Shown here: piece after piece, positions 36,803 to 48,781 of the stretch
Layout of the letters: every line of letters begins with the position of its first letter
How positions within the stretch are numbered: the stretch's first letter is position 1
From: Nissolia schottii
Lineage: Eukaryota; Streptophyta; Magnoliopsida; Fabales; Fabaceae
Assembly (NCBI GenBank): GCA_003254905.1
Contig: QANU01015964.1
Span: forward strand, 14,710 to 78,709
DNA length: 64,000 nucleotides
Direction of reading: 5' to 3'
The notes under the pieces: generated by a model
Database searches by the model: none
The model's input: the letters and a program-made list of their open reading frames with translations, nothing else
What the model was told of the DNA's origin: nothing
Translations under genes and position numbers: made by a program

Positions 36803-37359
36803 TCAAATAATGAATGGAGGGAGAGAACAAAATTTCTCTAATTATGGAATCCTAAAAACTTGTTAATTTTGCGCCAACTGCGATCATCTGCGGCCAAGAA
36901 TCACTGGCTTGCCTTTACTGCTGCCTCGTGTCGGCCATTGTTTGGAGAAGTTTCTCAACAATACCGATGATTAGCCACAATGCACTTCAAAAACACTTCA
37001 GGACATAATTCAGTCGTAAATAAACATATTTCTCCATACTCATAAATTTCCAAATTTCAACCAACCTTTTCCAAATCGAAATTTTACATCTGACCTAAAT
37101 TTTTATTTGAAGATTGTCGGTCTTATTGATAGATTATTATTTTAGAAAGATTTATATTTTTAAATATAATTATTAAATTATATAGTAGATATATGAGAGA
37201 GATTTGAAAAAAAAAGGGGGAAATTTTTGAAAGAAAAATGGAAAAGATCTAAAGAGAAAAAAAATGAAAGAGATTTATTAGATAAATTGAAAAATTATTA
37301 ACGAGTAGGATTGAGTTGAAATTAGTTAATTGATTGTCATGTAATAAATTGTTGCATTG
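36803..37359. other. intergenic, no gene seen
   Basis: AT-rich with purine-rich stretches near 37200-37270. Nothing recognisable. Confidence 0.4.
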
Positions 37360-37836
37360 ATTATAATTGGGATAATGCTCTTGATCCTTGAAAGGATAAG
37401 TTCAAGTCACTTTGGTCATTGAAATTTAAAATTTGACTTTTTAATCATTGAAATTGTAAGTTGTAGGTCAAATTAATTTTTTCATTATCGTTATTGTATT
37501 ATCATATTTTTGTTGATTTATCACAATAAAAAGGAAAATAACAACAATTAAGCCTGTAAACGAGTTGTGGCTGCACTTAAAACTACAAGTATTGTCACAA
37601 CCATATTTTTAGCTGTTAGTGTTGCTGCACAAATTCTATTGTTATCACATTCTCATTTAATTTAAAAAAATTAGTGAAATCATGACAATACAATAATGAT
37701 AATGAATTAGTGGACTAATTTGACTTGCAACTTATAATTTTAAGGATTAAAAAGTAAGATTAAAAATTTTTAAGGACTAAAGTGACTCAAACTTATACTT
37801 TCAAGAACCAAAATGAACATTTTTCTAATTATAATT
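37360..37836. mobile_element. MULE-like foldback element with 9-bp target duplication
   Basis: ATTATAATT at 37360-37368 and 37828-37836 bracket a 459-base element. About 150 bases at each end are inverted copies: the left end runs through CTTGAAAGGATAAGTTCAAGTCACTTTGGTC, and the reversed right end has CTTGAAAGTATAAGTTTGAG, then TCACTTTAGTCC, and both continue to the TTATTGTATTRTCAT segment. A 9-bp duplication with long TIRs is the hallmark of Mutator-like elements. The interior is short and noncoding, so this is a non-autonomous derivative. Confidence 0.75.
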
Positions 37837-40080
37837 GTTTAAGGTATGCAAAGGAAACCAAAATGTGAGGAATCAAATTAAAAATTGGATCTTTTAAAGT
37901 AATAATAAATTTCACCTTTCACTTTATAAATTTAACTGTGTGTAAAGTGAAAATTTCCACAAAATTGAGAGGGTGATGTATCTCCAAAGTAGGAGAGAAT
38001 GAGAGGTATTTCGAGAGTATGAAAATTGTAAAATTGATGTTTAGTGGATTTGACCTCTTTTCATTTGTGAATGTCGGCCGTAAAGATGGAAGTAGGTGTT
38101 TTTGTGTTTGTTGGATTTGAATGGAAGAATTTTTAATTTTCCAAATTCCAACAAACCAGTAATTAACCAAGATAAATATGAGTAAGATGTATTGATTTGA
38201 ATATTTGGTTTGATAGTTAGTTCGATCGTGGAATGTGTTCTGTGCGTTCTCTAAGATCTATGATTGGTAAATTGTTTAATTTTCTTAAATCAAGATCGGT
38301 AAATTAAGCCATAGATAATTTGTTTTCTTAAATTAAGCTTTTGTTTTCAACTTGATAAGAGAAGTGCGAGTTTTTACTAGGTTTATCGTATTTGTTTAGC
38401 TATGATAGAAGAGATGGTCTCGATATACTTTTAATTCGTACGTACTACACAAATGCTCCTCATGCATTATGAATATCTTCCTCAACACTGATCACCATGG
38501 TTAAAAGAAAACTGGTTTTTATCGAACAATGTACACGAGCGCCACACATCAAGTGTGAAATTCTGCTTTTTGCGCAGGAATCAAGATCATTTTTGATGCT
38601 ATTGGGGTGCCGTAAGTATTTCGTTCTTATTGGTGCTGCCTGATTTGGTATTGGGTCTCTTCCTAGCTTCACGTTTTCTTGTGTCCCTGGTTGTAGGAGA
38701 TTGATAAAAAAAACCTTAATTTTATGAACTTAAGAGCATTTGTGTTAAATTAATAAGAAGAGTAAATAATAATTATGCGTACCTGAATCTATAAGATTAA
38801 TTGATGTTTTGAATGTAGGGTTCTTGGTCTTCTTCAACTAAAATCTCTTAATCTTTATTAGAGTTTGAGTGCAATTCTTTTGATGGGAAAGAAGACTGCA
38901 AAGCGATTTTGAGTTGCGCCGCTCCCAACCTAACCATAGTGATCATGAAGAGCACCAAAGCCATTTCCAACGGAATATTCCACATGCCACAACGAACCAT
39001 TTTTTTATAATTAATGTAACATTTTCCTCTCCCTTGAATTGAAATATATATGTGGGAAATAAATTGAAGAAATAAACTTTTGATGCTATTTTCTTCTTGC
39101 CTTGAATTCTTTATATATTGCTCCTCCTATTGCCTCACCGGAGAGGTTGATTTCAGCTAATTCCATAGTGACTAATAAAATAGGGTGAGATGCCACGCCC
39201 TCTCAATACGCCTGTAATCACGTTCTCATTAAAAATAATGACTAATGATTAATTAATTATGCGCAAAAATTTATTTATTGTTTTGAGGTGTTAATGATTA
39301 TTTTTTGGTACATATTATTGTATATTTATGCGAGATGGTGGTGTGTGTAGGTGTGTCTCAATATCACGAACAAATATCATTCCTCCCTAAGGAATATGTG
39401 AAAGGCTGAAAGCCGAAAGACATAATTACTATATTTGAAAAATAAAAGAGGTGAAGGGTCACATCCTCTCGTGACCATATAGCAATTAGCCTGATTTGAA
39501 CTAAACATGATTTGAAGTAGATTGCAATCTGCAGTATCAAACTTATAAAGCTGATCTTGAATGATTCTCTCGTTTGATTCGGAGCGATTTATATATTCTC
39601 CATTCACTTGTGGCTTAACATTATAGTTCACATAGCCAAAGTTAATCCAGGTCGACAAGGATAGGTCTCGAACTCCGAACATTACTTAAGCAATACTAAT
39701 CCGCTTACCACTTGAATCAACTCCGGTTGGTATATTAAAATAGAAGTTGATGTTTGATTATCTCGTAAAGGTGTCAAGACAAGGCTGGCAATATGCAAGC
39801 ATTGATTGGTCCAAATGCATTTAAATAGGGACTAGTTTTGACGTGCGTACCAACAAGAGAAGAAAAATCTTGTCTTCTAATTAATAAGTTTTTGGAGCAC
39901 TTTTCTAAAATGTTTCGAAACTTGTTTTTGAAAATCTTCCATTTTTGGGCTAATAGTTGAAGGGAATGAGAAGTATTCCATATTTACAGAGGTCATGCCG
40001 GCGGAAATCAAATTGAAAATATTATAAATCGCTGCTAAACTGATTGCACAATTAAGTGCATTCTGGCTAGCTGAGAAAAA
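37837..40080. other. intergenic, no gene seen
   Basis: AT-rich. No ORF in this stretch shows a recognisable domain. The last 120 bases are probably the promoter and leader of the plastid-type gene. Confidence 0.4.
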
Positions 40081-40202
40081 TTAATGAAATAAAAGGCGAC
40101 CCAAAAAACATATGGGCCGGCCCATTAGAGAGATCCAAGGAAAAAGGGAATCGAATTCTAAAGCGAGAATCGTAGAGAGTAACGGATAATGCATACTTGG
40201 GA

Positions 40203-41855
40203 ATGGCCGCGCTTAGCTTGGGCATCGCCACCACAAGCGTGAGCGCTTCTGCTTGCCGTGCAAGAAGCAGCAAGTGGAGCCGTCGCACACCCACACCCTC
40301 AATTTCATGCGTTAATTGGGTACCTAACTACCTCTACTCTTTGATGTGTTGTGATTTGTGAGTGCTCATCATTTGTTTGGTTGTGTGAAGGAAGGACCCT
40401 GAAGGCATCCTTGGGCCACCCCAAACCGGCCACCTCGCCAGGCTGGAGTTCAAGCGACGCCTCGAGAGAGATGCCGAAGCTCGCGAAGACTTCGAGCGTC
40501 AGGTTCGTGAAGAGAAGCAGCGCCGTCAAGCCCTTCGTCAAGTATGTCAACTAACCAATTAACCATTTTAATTGTAATTAGTACGGCTCTCATTCGCTCC
40601 TTTTAATTAGTCTCGCGTTCCTCCCGATAATCCACAAGAATTAATTGAATACCTGCTTGACACCGAAGCTCAGGATATTGAATTTGAGATTGCCAGAATG
40701 AGGCCCCGGTTTGCTTCCACTCTCCTCACTTTTCAATTTGGTAATTTTACTCAACAGACCTACCTTAGTTGATTCTGTTCTTATAATCCCCTCACTGCTC
40801 CAGACTGAATGAGGAATTCTTTGCGCAACTTAAGTTTGAGTTAGGACAGCTTCGATTTGCCGTTACAAAAACACAGGTTCGTATCTGCTCTTACTTATAT
40901 CTCGATTGAATCGCATAGTGTGACAAAGCTTAGTTGTTATATTTCGTATCTGCAGGACATGGAGGACAGGCTGATTGAGCTGGAGGCTCTTGAGAAAGCC
41001 ATACAGGAAGGCACAGGTTTGTTAGAACGTTCACAAAGGAAGAAAATAAATGTTTCTGACAGAAAGAAAGAAAGAAAGAAAGGACATTGGGGGGCAATAA
41101 ATTCACTCTATATTTTTGCTCAAGTAGTATACTATGCTAAATCCAACCGGCCCGTTGTGCTTTACTACTATAAGCTCAGTCTTTGCTGCTATCTTGTGTT
41201 GCAGAAGCCTATGATAAGATGCAAACTGAACTCATAACAGCCAAGGCCAGCCTTGCCAAAATCTTTACATCAAAGGATGTGAAAGCAACTGTATGTGTCA
41301 AGTGTCATTTTAACCATTCTGTTTAAGTTCTTTTGTGTTACATGAGTTGAACTCAATCTAATTTTCCCTTTCAATGCAGTTGCTGGAGATGGTTGAACGC
41401 AACGAAATTAATCGATCTCTGTTAGCCCTTCTCGATGAAAACATAGCAGGTGCACAAAGGGCCAATCAGGTAAGTAATAGCAAATTGAGATGCTTTTTTT
41501 TTTTATTTATCTGAGTGGCAGAATTCTTGTGTGGAATTCTCCATGTTGAGGCTCAATAATCCCATCATCACTTAGTACTAACCAATAACTCATTAGCCAT
41601 TACCCTCCTTAGAATATTTTTTTCATGCTATAGGATTAGAAAAGTAAAACCTTGACTAGCTGGCAGACGTCCTTTAATTGACCTACGATTATTGGAACAT
41701 GCTGTGTGCATACTTTATAGGCAATGCCGAGATTAAGGCATGTAATCTGCATTATGACACGACATGTTTAAATATTATTTTCCTTGTTGCAGAAACAAGC
41801 TGCAGAATACATGGAGAAGCTCCGCGGGGCTGTTCTCAAGTACATTACAGTTTAG
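40203..41855 (+). CDS. predicted plastid-targeted coiled-coil protein of unknown function
   Basis: Eight exons (40203-40319, 40395-40541, 40611-40708, 40804-40876, 40956-41016, 41205-41290, 41380-41469 and 41793-41855) join in phase to 735 bases, 244 residues. All introns are GT-AG. The first 39 residues are rich in Ala, Ser, Thr and Arg with almost no acids (MAALSLGIATTSVSASACRA), which fits a chloroplast transit peptide. The rest is strongly charged and helical with heptad-like stretches (LARLEFKRRLERDAEAREDF, then MEDRLIELEALEKAIQE), ending in EYMEKLRGAVLKYITV. I do not recognise a named family. The clean splicing of eight exons and non-random coiled-coil composition support a real, conserved gene. 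A stromal or thylakoid-associated structural or assembly role is a guess only. Confidence 0.82.
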
Positions 41856-42862
41856 TGTCTACAGTTCCATTTTCCCCTCTTTATTGTTGATAATTGTATC
41901 AAATATATTATTCTAAAGAACTGAGATGTCCTAGCAGATTTCTCCTCTGTCTGTGATATCTTAACAAACAATTGTCAATTTTGAATTACGACTTGAGAGT
42001 CTCTAGTTGAAAAAACGATGAAATTTAATGTTAAAAATCACAATATATTCTTTATTCTTCAACTAAAATGATAAGAACACTATTGCTCGAATAATACAAT
42101 ATATTATGTTCCAAACACAATAACATTTTTCTTTTTGGTGGAATCGAACTCAAAACACTAACGAGAACGATTTTGCGTGTGTATTTTGGTAGGTCAAAGT
42201 TCATATGCTTTGACTTGACGAATTGTCGAAGTATATGATCACATTCAACATACCTGTCATACAGATGCCTACTTTAGTTAAATTTCCATAAAATTCCTAA
42301 GACTTGTTCCGTCAGTGCAGTTTTATCTGATTCAGCTAACGCTAGATTACCCTTCACTTAGATGTTAAAAGCTAATATTGACCGTTTACGGCGGAGTAAT
42401 TAATGCCAAACATCGCTTAGCTGCATTTGTCTTAAAACCAATTAGAAATAGATATATGCCGTGGACAGGACCTCGATGGCTAGATCAAGATTCAGTGGCA
42501 CGGAAGCATAGTACGGTGATCTTCAGAATATATGAGATGGGATTAGGATATTTATGTTACTGATATGCATGGTAGAGTTACATTAGGCTAAAGACAAGTC
42601 TAAAAAAGAGATTCAATTGACCGTGGGGCTATTTTTGACAAGGATGAAAATGATGGGATAAAATTATTTATGAGTGACTCCTTTAGTTAACTGTAAGCCA
42701 CGCATTGAAGAGGAGAGTAAGGCAGAATCTTTTTTAGGGAAAGTGGGAAAGCAGTTCAATAGAAGAGAAAGTATTGCTCAGGTATAATCTTAAATTAAAA
42801 GGCCTGGGAGGCTGGGACGGTCGCCTTTCATTTAGGTTGTAATAATAAGAATACATCAAGGA
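41856..42862. other. intergenic, no gene seen
   Basis: The 3' tail of the coiled-coil gene, then AT-rich sequence. The ORF at 42378-42563 has no recognisable product. Confidence 0.4.
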
Positions 42863-42863
42863 G

Positions 42864-43020
42864 CAACGCTACGGAGAATTAACAAATTAATTACAAATTA
42901 ACTTACATATTTCGATAAAAGACACTTAGTATTTTACTTTTTATTTTATCCCTTAAAATATTAAGTGTCATTTATCAAAATAGGTAGGTTAATATATATG
43001 TTGATTTGTTACCCTAAAAG
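42864..43020. mobile_element. foldback MITE
   Basis: Inverted arms of about 55 bases: ACAAATTAACTTACATATTTCGATAAA and onward from 42892 pairs with the reversed ACAAATCAAC, then ACCTACCTATTTTGATAAA, ending near 43010. Both arms share GACACTTARTATTTTA, and the loop is about 20 T-rich bases. The outer boundaries and target duplication are uncertain. Confidence 0.6.
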
Positions 43021-43356
43021 TCATGATATTTAAATTCATTTTGAATGAGATATTATGCATGAGATTGGGATGGTTATCCCATCAAGACCTAGGTATGCTT
43101 TTAGTTGCTTGGAGTGCTTGCTTATAAAGTACTTACAGATCATTTACCAAAATAATCTTTAATTGTTTCCTTAACTATTCCAATCATCTTGGACACAAGA
43201 TAACATTATGAGTAGGAGTGTTATTTTAACACCAAAGATAACACAATACATCATAAAACTCACCGTAAGTGTTTACAGCATTGAAATACCTAACATGGTT
43301 ACTGGTTACTCAAGTGAAAAGGGAGGGGGGGGGGGGTGTTCCACTTTCTAGTCAGC

Positions 43357-43366
43357 ATTATATATT
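43357..43366 (+). promoter_or_regulatory. TATA box of the PMEI-like gene
   Basis: ATTATATATT lies about 75 bases before the start codon. A G9-10 run sits just upstream at about 43327-43336. Confidence 0.5.
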
Positions 43367-43439
43367 GGACTCCGTATTCCTAGTCTCTGACAATATAAGA
43401 GAACACATCAACTTGGTAAAGTTGGCATCCTTGGAAGAC

Positions 43440-44036
43440 ATGGCAGCAGCAAGGCTGGGCCTTTATCTCCTCGCGCTCCTCCTCGTCGGAAACTCCGTCG
43501 TCATTGACACGGCAGAAGGATCATCCACGGCAGACTTCATAAAGTCGTCGTGCAGGGCGACGCGCTACCCCTCTATCTGCGTCCAATCGCTCATCGGTTA
43601 CGCAGGGGTCATCCGCCAAAGCGAGCGACAGCTGGCCATGACGGCCTTGTCGGTAACCATATCCAAGACCCGCTCGTGCGCCTCCTTCGTGAAAAAGACG
43701 TCCAAGTCAAAGGGGATGAAGCGAAGGGAGTACGGAGCAGTGCAGGACTGCGTGGAGAACGTGGGTGACAGCGTGGACAGGCTCAGCCAATCGGTGAGCG
43801 AGTTGGGGCGCGTGGGGGAGACCGTTGGGGAGGACTTCGTGTGGCACATGAGCAACGTCCAGACATGGGTCAGCGCTGCCCTAACCGACGACAACACGTG
43901 TCTTGACGGATTCGCCGGTAACGCAATGAATGGGAAGGTGAAGGCGGCGGTCAGGGAGAGGGTCGTGTATATTGCTCAGGTCACGAGTAATGCGCTCGCT
44001 TTGGTTAACCGCTTTGCCTCCGGGCACCGGTCTTAA
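43440..44036 (+). CDS. PMEI-like: invertase/pectin methylesterase inhibitor domain protein
   Basis: Single exon, 198 residues, a normal size for the family. Residues 1-26 form a signal peptide (Leu/Val-rich core, cleavage probable near TAEG). The mature part has the paired cysteines of PMEI four-helix bundles, C38/C47 in the helical hairpin and C104/C154 in the bundle, plus an extra C80. The motif TDDNTCLDGF at 149-158 is the conserved end of the third helix. Such proteins are secreted and inhibit either pectin methylesterase or acid invertase; sequence reading alone cannot decide which. The frame is open from 43269, but the ATG at 43440 is chosen because the signal peptide starts there and the TATA box lies downstream of the earlier ATG. 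It has higher GC than its surroundings. Confidence 0.9.
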   Translation: MAAARLGLYLLALLLVGNSVVIDTAEGSSTADFIKSSCRATRYPSICVQSLIGYAGVIRQSERQLAMTALSVTISKTRSCASFVKKTSKSKGMKRREYGAVQDCVENVGDSVDRLSQSVSELGRVGETVGEDFVWHMSNVQTWVSAALTDDNTCLDGFAGNAMNGKVKAAVRERVVYIAQVTSNALALVNRFASGHRS

Positions 44037-45526
44037 AGCGGTTACTGCTTCTTCAACTGTTTGGAGAGAGGACAAAAATGTCTCTCTCTTCTGCTGAGTC
44101 TTAGATTTGGTGATTTGCTGTTGTATGATGTATATTACAAAGTGAGCTTTGTGTTGTGTCTTTGAAACAGATGAGTATTTTGAGTGTCTTTGTGTTGTCG
44201 TTTTCTGTAAAATAGTGATTTTGTATGATGTATTTAACAAGTTTGTGTTATGGAGAATTCCTAATGTCTGTCTTGTTTTTTTGGCTTGTAAGTTGATTTT
44301 TCTTTTTTTCTTTTGTCCTTCTTGGGGAGAAAGAATGGATTGCAACCGAATCAATTAGACAGCAATGCAAATGCAAAGAAGGAAATTAGAACAGCTTCTG
44401 CTTCGAGTGATATCTTGAGGTATTCTTACAATATTAGTTAGAGAAGAAAATTAAGACTCACCATCAAGAACTTCTCCTATATTATAGCAATGCATTATAC
44501 CTCTTGTTTGTGATCTTGTGACCATGCTGAGCCCTTCGACAAATTGTTTGGTAAAACGAGGTCATTTGATTTTAATATTCAACAATTATTTTGATTACAA
44601 AGGTGATGTTAGTCGATGCGATAATTGTATTGTCCTCTCAATCAGAAGTTTTAAATTCGAGCCACAACATAAAAAAGTTCGGGCCAGTAATTCAATCAAG
44701 AACAAAAAGCATCTATTTTGATTTCATTAGGTTGCTGTCAACAAAAACAGATTCTTCTTTGGTTTTCCATTTTGCTTTTCACCTGTACTGCAATCATGGA
44801 CTTACTTTAATCTCAGGCGACCACATTTGCTTGAAGTTGATATCCTAGGCCAACACAAATATTCACAATCTTTACATAAAGGCAATAATGGCATGCTGCT
44901 ATCCCATTCGTGGGTCCTTATCTTCCAGTCCCACTTAGATTTAACTTTTGTCATCAAGATTATGACTTGATTTAAATAAATGGGACTCAATCGGTGATAG
45001 TAGTAGGAATCGGTTCTGTTACCAAATGATTTGTCTTTCCATTTAAGCATCTTTTGGTTTTGGTTAAAAAGCCAACAGAGTTTCAAACTTTGAAAGCTAA
45101 AGAAACAAAAGGATGACTTTGGAATCAATTTGATAAAGTTAATATGGATAAGCATGAAATACATAACTAGCTAGCAGTCCCGTCAAGGTGATTTATGGTC
45201 ATATCTAGCTCAACTGCTGTTGACAAAATAAAATAAGAGATCATGAACTGCCAAGGAAACTGAGGAACGCAGACAAGGTCCACTAGTGAATATTTTTTTT
45301 TATATATTTTGGCTGGGAAAGGACAAAGAAACCGGTAAAAGAGGAAATTGTGTTTTAGTGGGGAAATTTCGAGAGGAAAGAAAAAGGAAGACGATGGAAA
45401 TTAAAAAAAATGAATTAGTTTCTTGTTCGATATTAATTTTTGGGAATTGGTTATCTCATGCTAAATATGATAACATGTTATGAGAAAGAAAAATAAATAT
45501 TTTGACAACTTAAAATTGGTGAAACC
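44037..45526. other. intergenic, no gene seen
   Basis: The PMEI 3' end at left, then AT-rich sequence. The ORFs at 44518-44848 and 44802-45164 show no recognisable product. Confidence 0.4.
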
Positions 45527-46767
45527 TAATTTAAAGGGTTAATTATGTTTTTAGTCCCTGTAAAATTTGAAAGTTTGGTTTTAGTCCCTATGTAAAAGTT
45601 TCAGTCCTTGCGAAATTTAAAAGTTTGGTTTTAGTCCCTGGAGCTGGATGGGAGTTGATTGCGCTGATGCGGCGCGCCACGTGGGATAACACGTGGCATA
45701 ACCAAAAAACTCAACACATGACCCATGACCCGGAAGTTCACCTGACCCAACCCATTTTTTAAATAAAATTAAAAAAAATTGAAAACAGCCCCCAGCCCCC
45801 CTTTACCCGTGCAAACAGCCCCCACCAAATCCCACCCCCTCCGCCCCGCTGTCGAGCATCCTATCTCTCTCTCTCTCTCTCAAAGCTAGTCAATTAAAAA
45901 CCCTAAGCCCAATCAATTAAAAATCAGAATTATAAACCCTAACACTCAAAATTCCCCCAAATTTAAGAACCCTGCATTCAAGAACACAAATTGAAGAACC
46001 CAATCAAAATCAAATAACTCAATACTTTACTGTTACTGTGAGAACGGTGGAGATAGGTTACCTTTTCGGGGAGAGGTCACGGTGGAGAGAGGTGGGTGGC
46101 GCGGCTAAGGCTGCTACTGAAGCACGGAAGCACGACGGCACGGCTTTGGCTGTTGAGGCAGGTTTCGCGGAGGTGGATGGCGAGTGGGTCACAGTGTCAA
46201 TCGACAGATCTGGAGAAAAGCAGGGCGGCATGGCGGCGAGGGCGCGTGATTGAAGATACCAGCACGGTAGTTCGGGGCTCGAGAGAGAGAGAGAGAAGAT
46301 AGCCTCGAGAGGCACGAGAGAAATATGGGATCCGCGGGGAGAGATGGGATGCTCGCGCCTCGAGAGAGAGATGGGATACTCGACGGCTGGTGGTGGGGAC
46401 CAACGGCGGGGGTGGACAGCGGCGGCAGAGGGGGTGGGGGCTTGGGAGAGGTGAGAGGAGGAGATGGGGTTGGGCTGTGTAGATTGCACGGGATGGGCTG
46501 TGCAGATTGCAGATAACACGGGGCTGTTTTCAAATTTTTTTTAAAAAAAACAATTTAAAAAACGGGTCGGGTCAGGTGGGCCTCTGGGTGATGGGTCATG
46601 GATTGAGTTTTTGGGTTATGTCACGTGGCGCGTCGCGTCAACGCCTGCGCGTCCTAGGAACTAAAACCAAACTTTTAAATTTTGCGGGGACTAAAACTTT
46701 TACATAGGGCTAAAACCAAACTTTCAAATTTTACAGGGACTAAAAACATAATTAACCCTAATTTAAA
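45527..46767. mobile_element. long-TIR MULE, non-autonomous, possible captured gene segment
   Basis: The 9-bp duplication TAATTTAAA (45527-45535 and 46759-46767) brackets a 1223-base element that begins and, reversed, ends with GGGTTAATTATGTTTTTAGT. The inverted ends match for about 250 bases each (45536 to about 45795, and about 46520 to 46758), through TGACCCATSACCC and into GAAAACAGCCCC. They carry internal repeats of the GGTTTTAGTCCCT motif. The middle, about 45800-46519, differs in character: a CT run (45864-45881), a stretch with repeated AAACCCTAA that looks like a plant 5' leader, then GC-rich sequence with long open frames on both strands. No transposase is present. Gene capture (Pack-MULE) is inferred from composition; no source gene was recognised. 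Confidence 0.85.
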
Positions 46768-48440
46768 TGTGTATCTTTCTCTTTCATAATATGACTAAAA
46801 AAGTGTTTTGGTAGGGAAATTGAGAAGAATTGGAACGTAAATGTTTTGGCCTAGAACTTGGTCAGGACGAGTTACCTCTGTGTAGGGTAGTTGATCTTAG
46901 CGTAAGGCTGGTAAGACACTTTGATGCTTCAGTTGAAACATGATTAAAGATGTGCAATTATATGTGGAGTAAAAAATTATTTCCTCCGAATTTATGTAGA
47001 AACATATAGTATGTCTTATGCGCCCTCCAAGGCCTGCTGCCATACTTGGTCTCAAAAGCAGAAAAATTAAAGTCAACTAAAATTGAAAAAGAGATACCCA
47101 ATGGGATGCATTCATTTCCCTTTAGTTGGACTGTAGGGTACTCTGCATGGCATAAACAACCACCCTCTTTCTTTATGGTCCGCCATTTTGTCAATTGACT
47201 TCACACACCGCCTAGTCCTTCATCTTAAAATTGATGACACCACATGCATTAAAAAAATATGTACTCATTAAATAATTGATGACACCATATAAACACTCCA
47301 TTGGTTCATTAAGCGTTAGTGAAACGAATCAATCAAATAATCAAAAAATTGTTACATATACTCATTTTGCACAATACTAATTCACTTTATCCAACATTAG
47401 ATGGGAATCTCAATAAGTTCCACACTCCATTTAGATCTCCACTAATGGAAAATGATGTGAGAGGTTGGGACAATATCCTTAAAAAAAAAAACATAGGCAT
47501 GACATTTCTATTTGTGGTCATAGTGAGCTTTCTAATTTTGATCAACAGATATGGAGAAAGAGAGCCCAACAAAAAGACCAATCAAGCCTAAGAACAAACA
47601 CAGACCAGCATCATTCACGGCCAGATCTGATGGACTGGACTCTTGCTCAATGATTCCGCAATACTTGATAATATACATAACTCATACATGCCACGCATGC
47701 TCTAAAACTCCACCTGACATTAACCTATCTAATCTCCAGCTAAGCTTGACCTGGGTATCTACGCTTTTGTTTTGGGTCAGAGGGCTTCTAAAGTGTTGAA
47801 TACCGCTTAAGTCGTTTCTTGTCATGAATACCGTTCCAAGTTAAATTGGTACTTTTTTGGGTATATAACTAACCACCCGAGATAACTACTGGGCCATACT
47901 CAAAAAGCGCTTATGACAAAAAAATTTACAATTACTACCGCATGGCCCAAACGAAATTCGGAAAGAAGCCTGGTCATTATATTTATCCGCTTATGTTTTT
48001 GGAAAAGATTAAAAGGACACGAAAAATTTACCCCTCAAAAAAAAAAAGGCATTACGAAACCTTATAACGCACGTTTTCAAGAAGTTCCGAGCTCAAGTCC
48101 TCAGTCGAAAACCAAACCATGTATATATCCTCAGCCAATCAAGCTCAACTCCATCAAGGTCTTGAAAAACTTAACCACGACATCAAACTCACCCAGCATT
48201 TTAGATAAGCATTAAATTAACAGAAACGTCACAACAGAAACCGGGTAAACAAGCAAGAGCTAAAAATGGACTGCGTTTAATTTACTCAAATCATATGAAT
48301 TCACTAATAACAGCGAAAACAGAAAACTCAAAACTTCACAACGTTTTCTTTCCCTCTAATCACGTCTATTTGAATATCAAAGTCACAATGCGAAACATGT
48401 GTTCATTGCCCCTCAGCATTAACTGCCACCTTCCATCAAA
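46768..48440. other. intergenic; HOP 3' side at right
   Basis: No recognisable gene. The last 200 bases are the probable 3' untranslated end of HOP on the minus strand. Confidence 0.4.
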
Positions 48441-48746
48441 TTACCTCATTTGGACGATTCCAGCACTAACCAGCTTCTGGATTTTGTTCATCACCATTGG
48501 ATTCTTGGTATGTTCCTGAGCAGCCTTAGGATTTTCCTGGAAATCAACCAATACCTGCATGCACACCCAGCTCTAATTAGCACATTTAATTCTTGTTACA
48601 ACAAAGCAACGCAAATCAGCATTCAATCAAGAAGGAATCATGCCTGTCTCATAACAGGATCTTGAAGGATGTTCTGTATCTCTGGGTCCTGCATTGCCTT
48701 GGCCTGCAAAGAATACAAGAAATAAAATATGCAATAAATAAACACA

Positions 48747-48781
<35 letters not shown>

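Noticed and set aside
40203-41855. Assignment of the coiled-coil protein to a named plastid transcription or ATP-synthase assembly factor
   Set aside because: I could not match any remembered family sequence, so no name is given.
46058-46533. Proline-rich open frame of 153 codons on the minus strand
   Set aside because: It lies inside the MULE core with several overlapping open frames and no recognised domain; kept only as part of the capture question.
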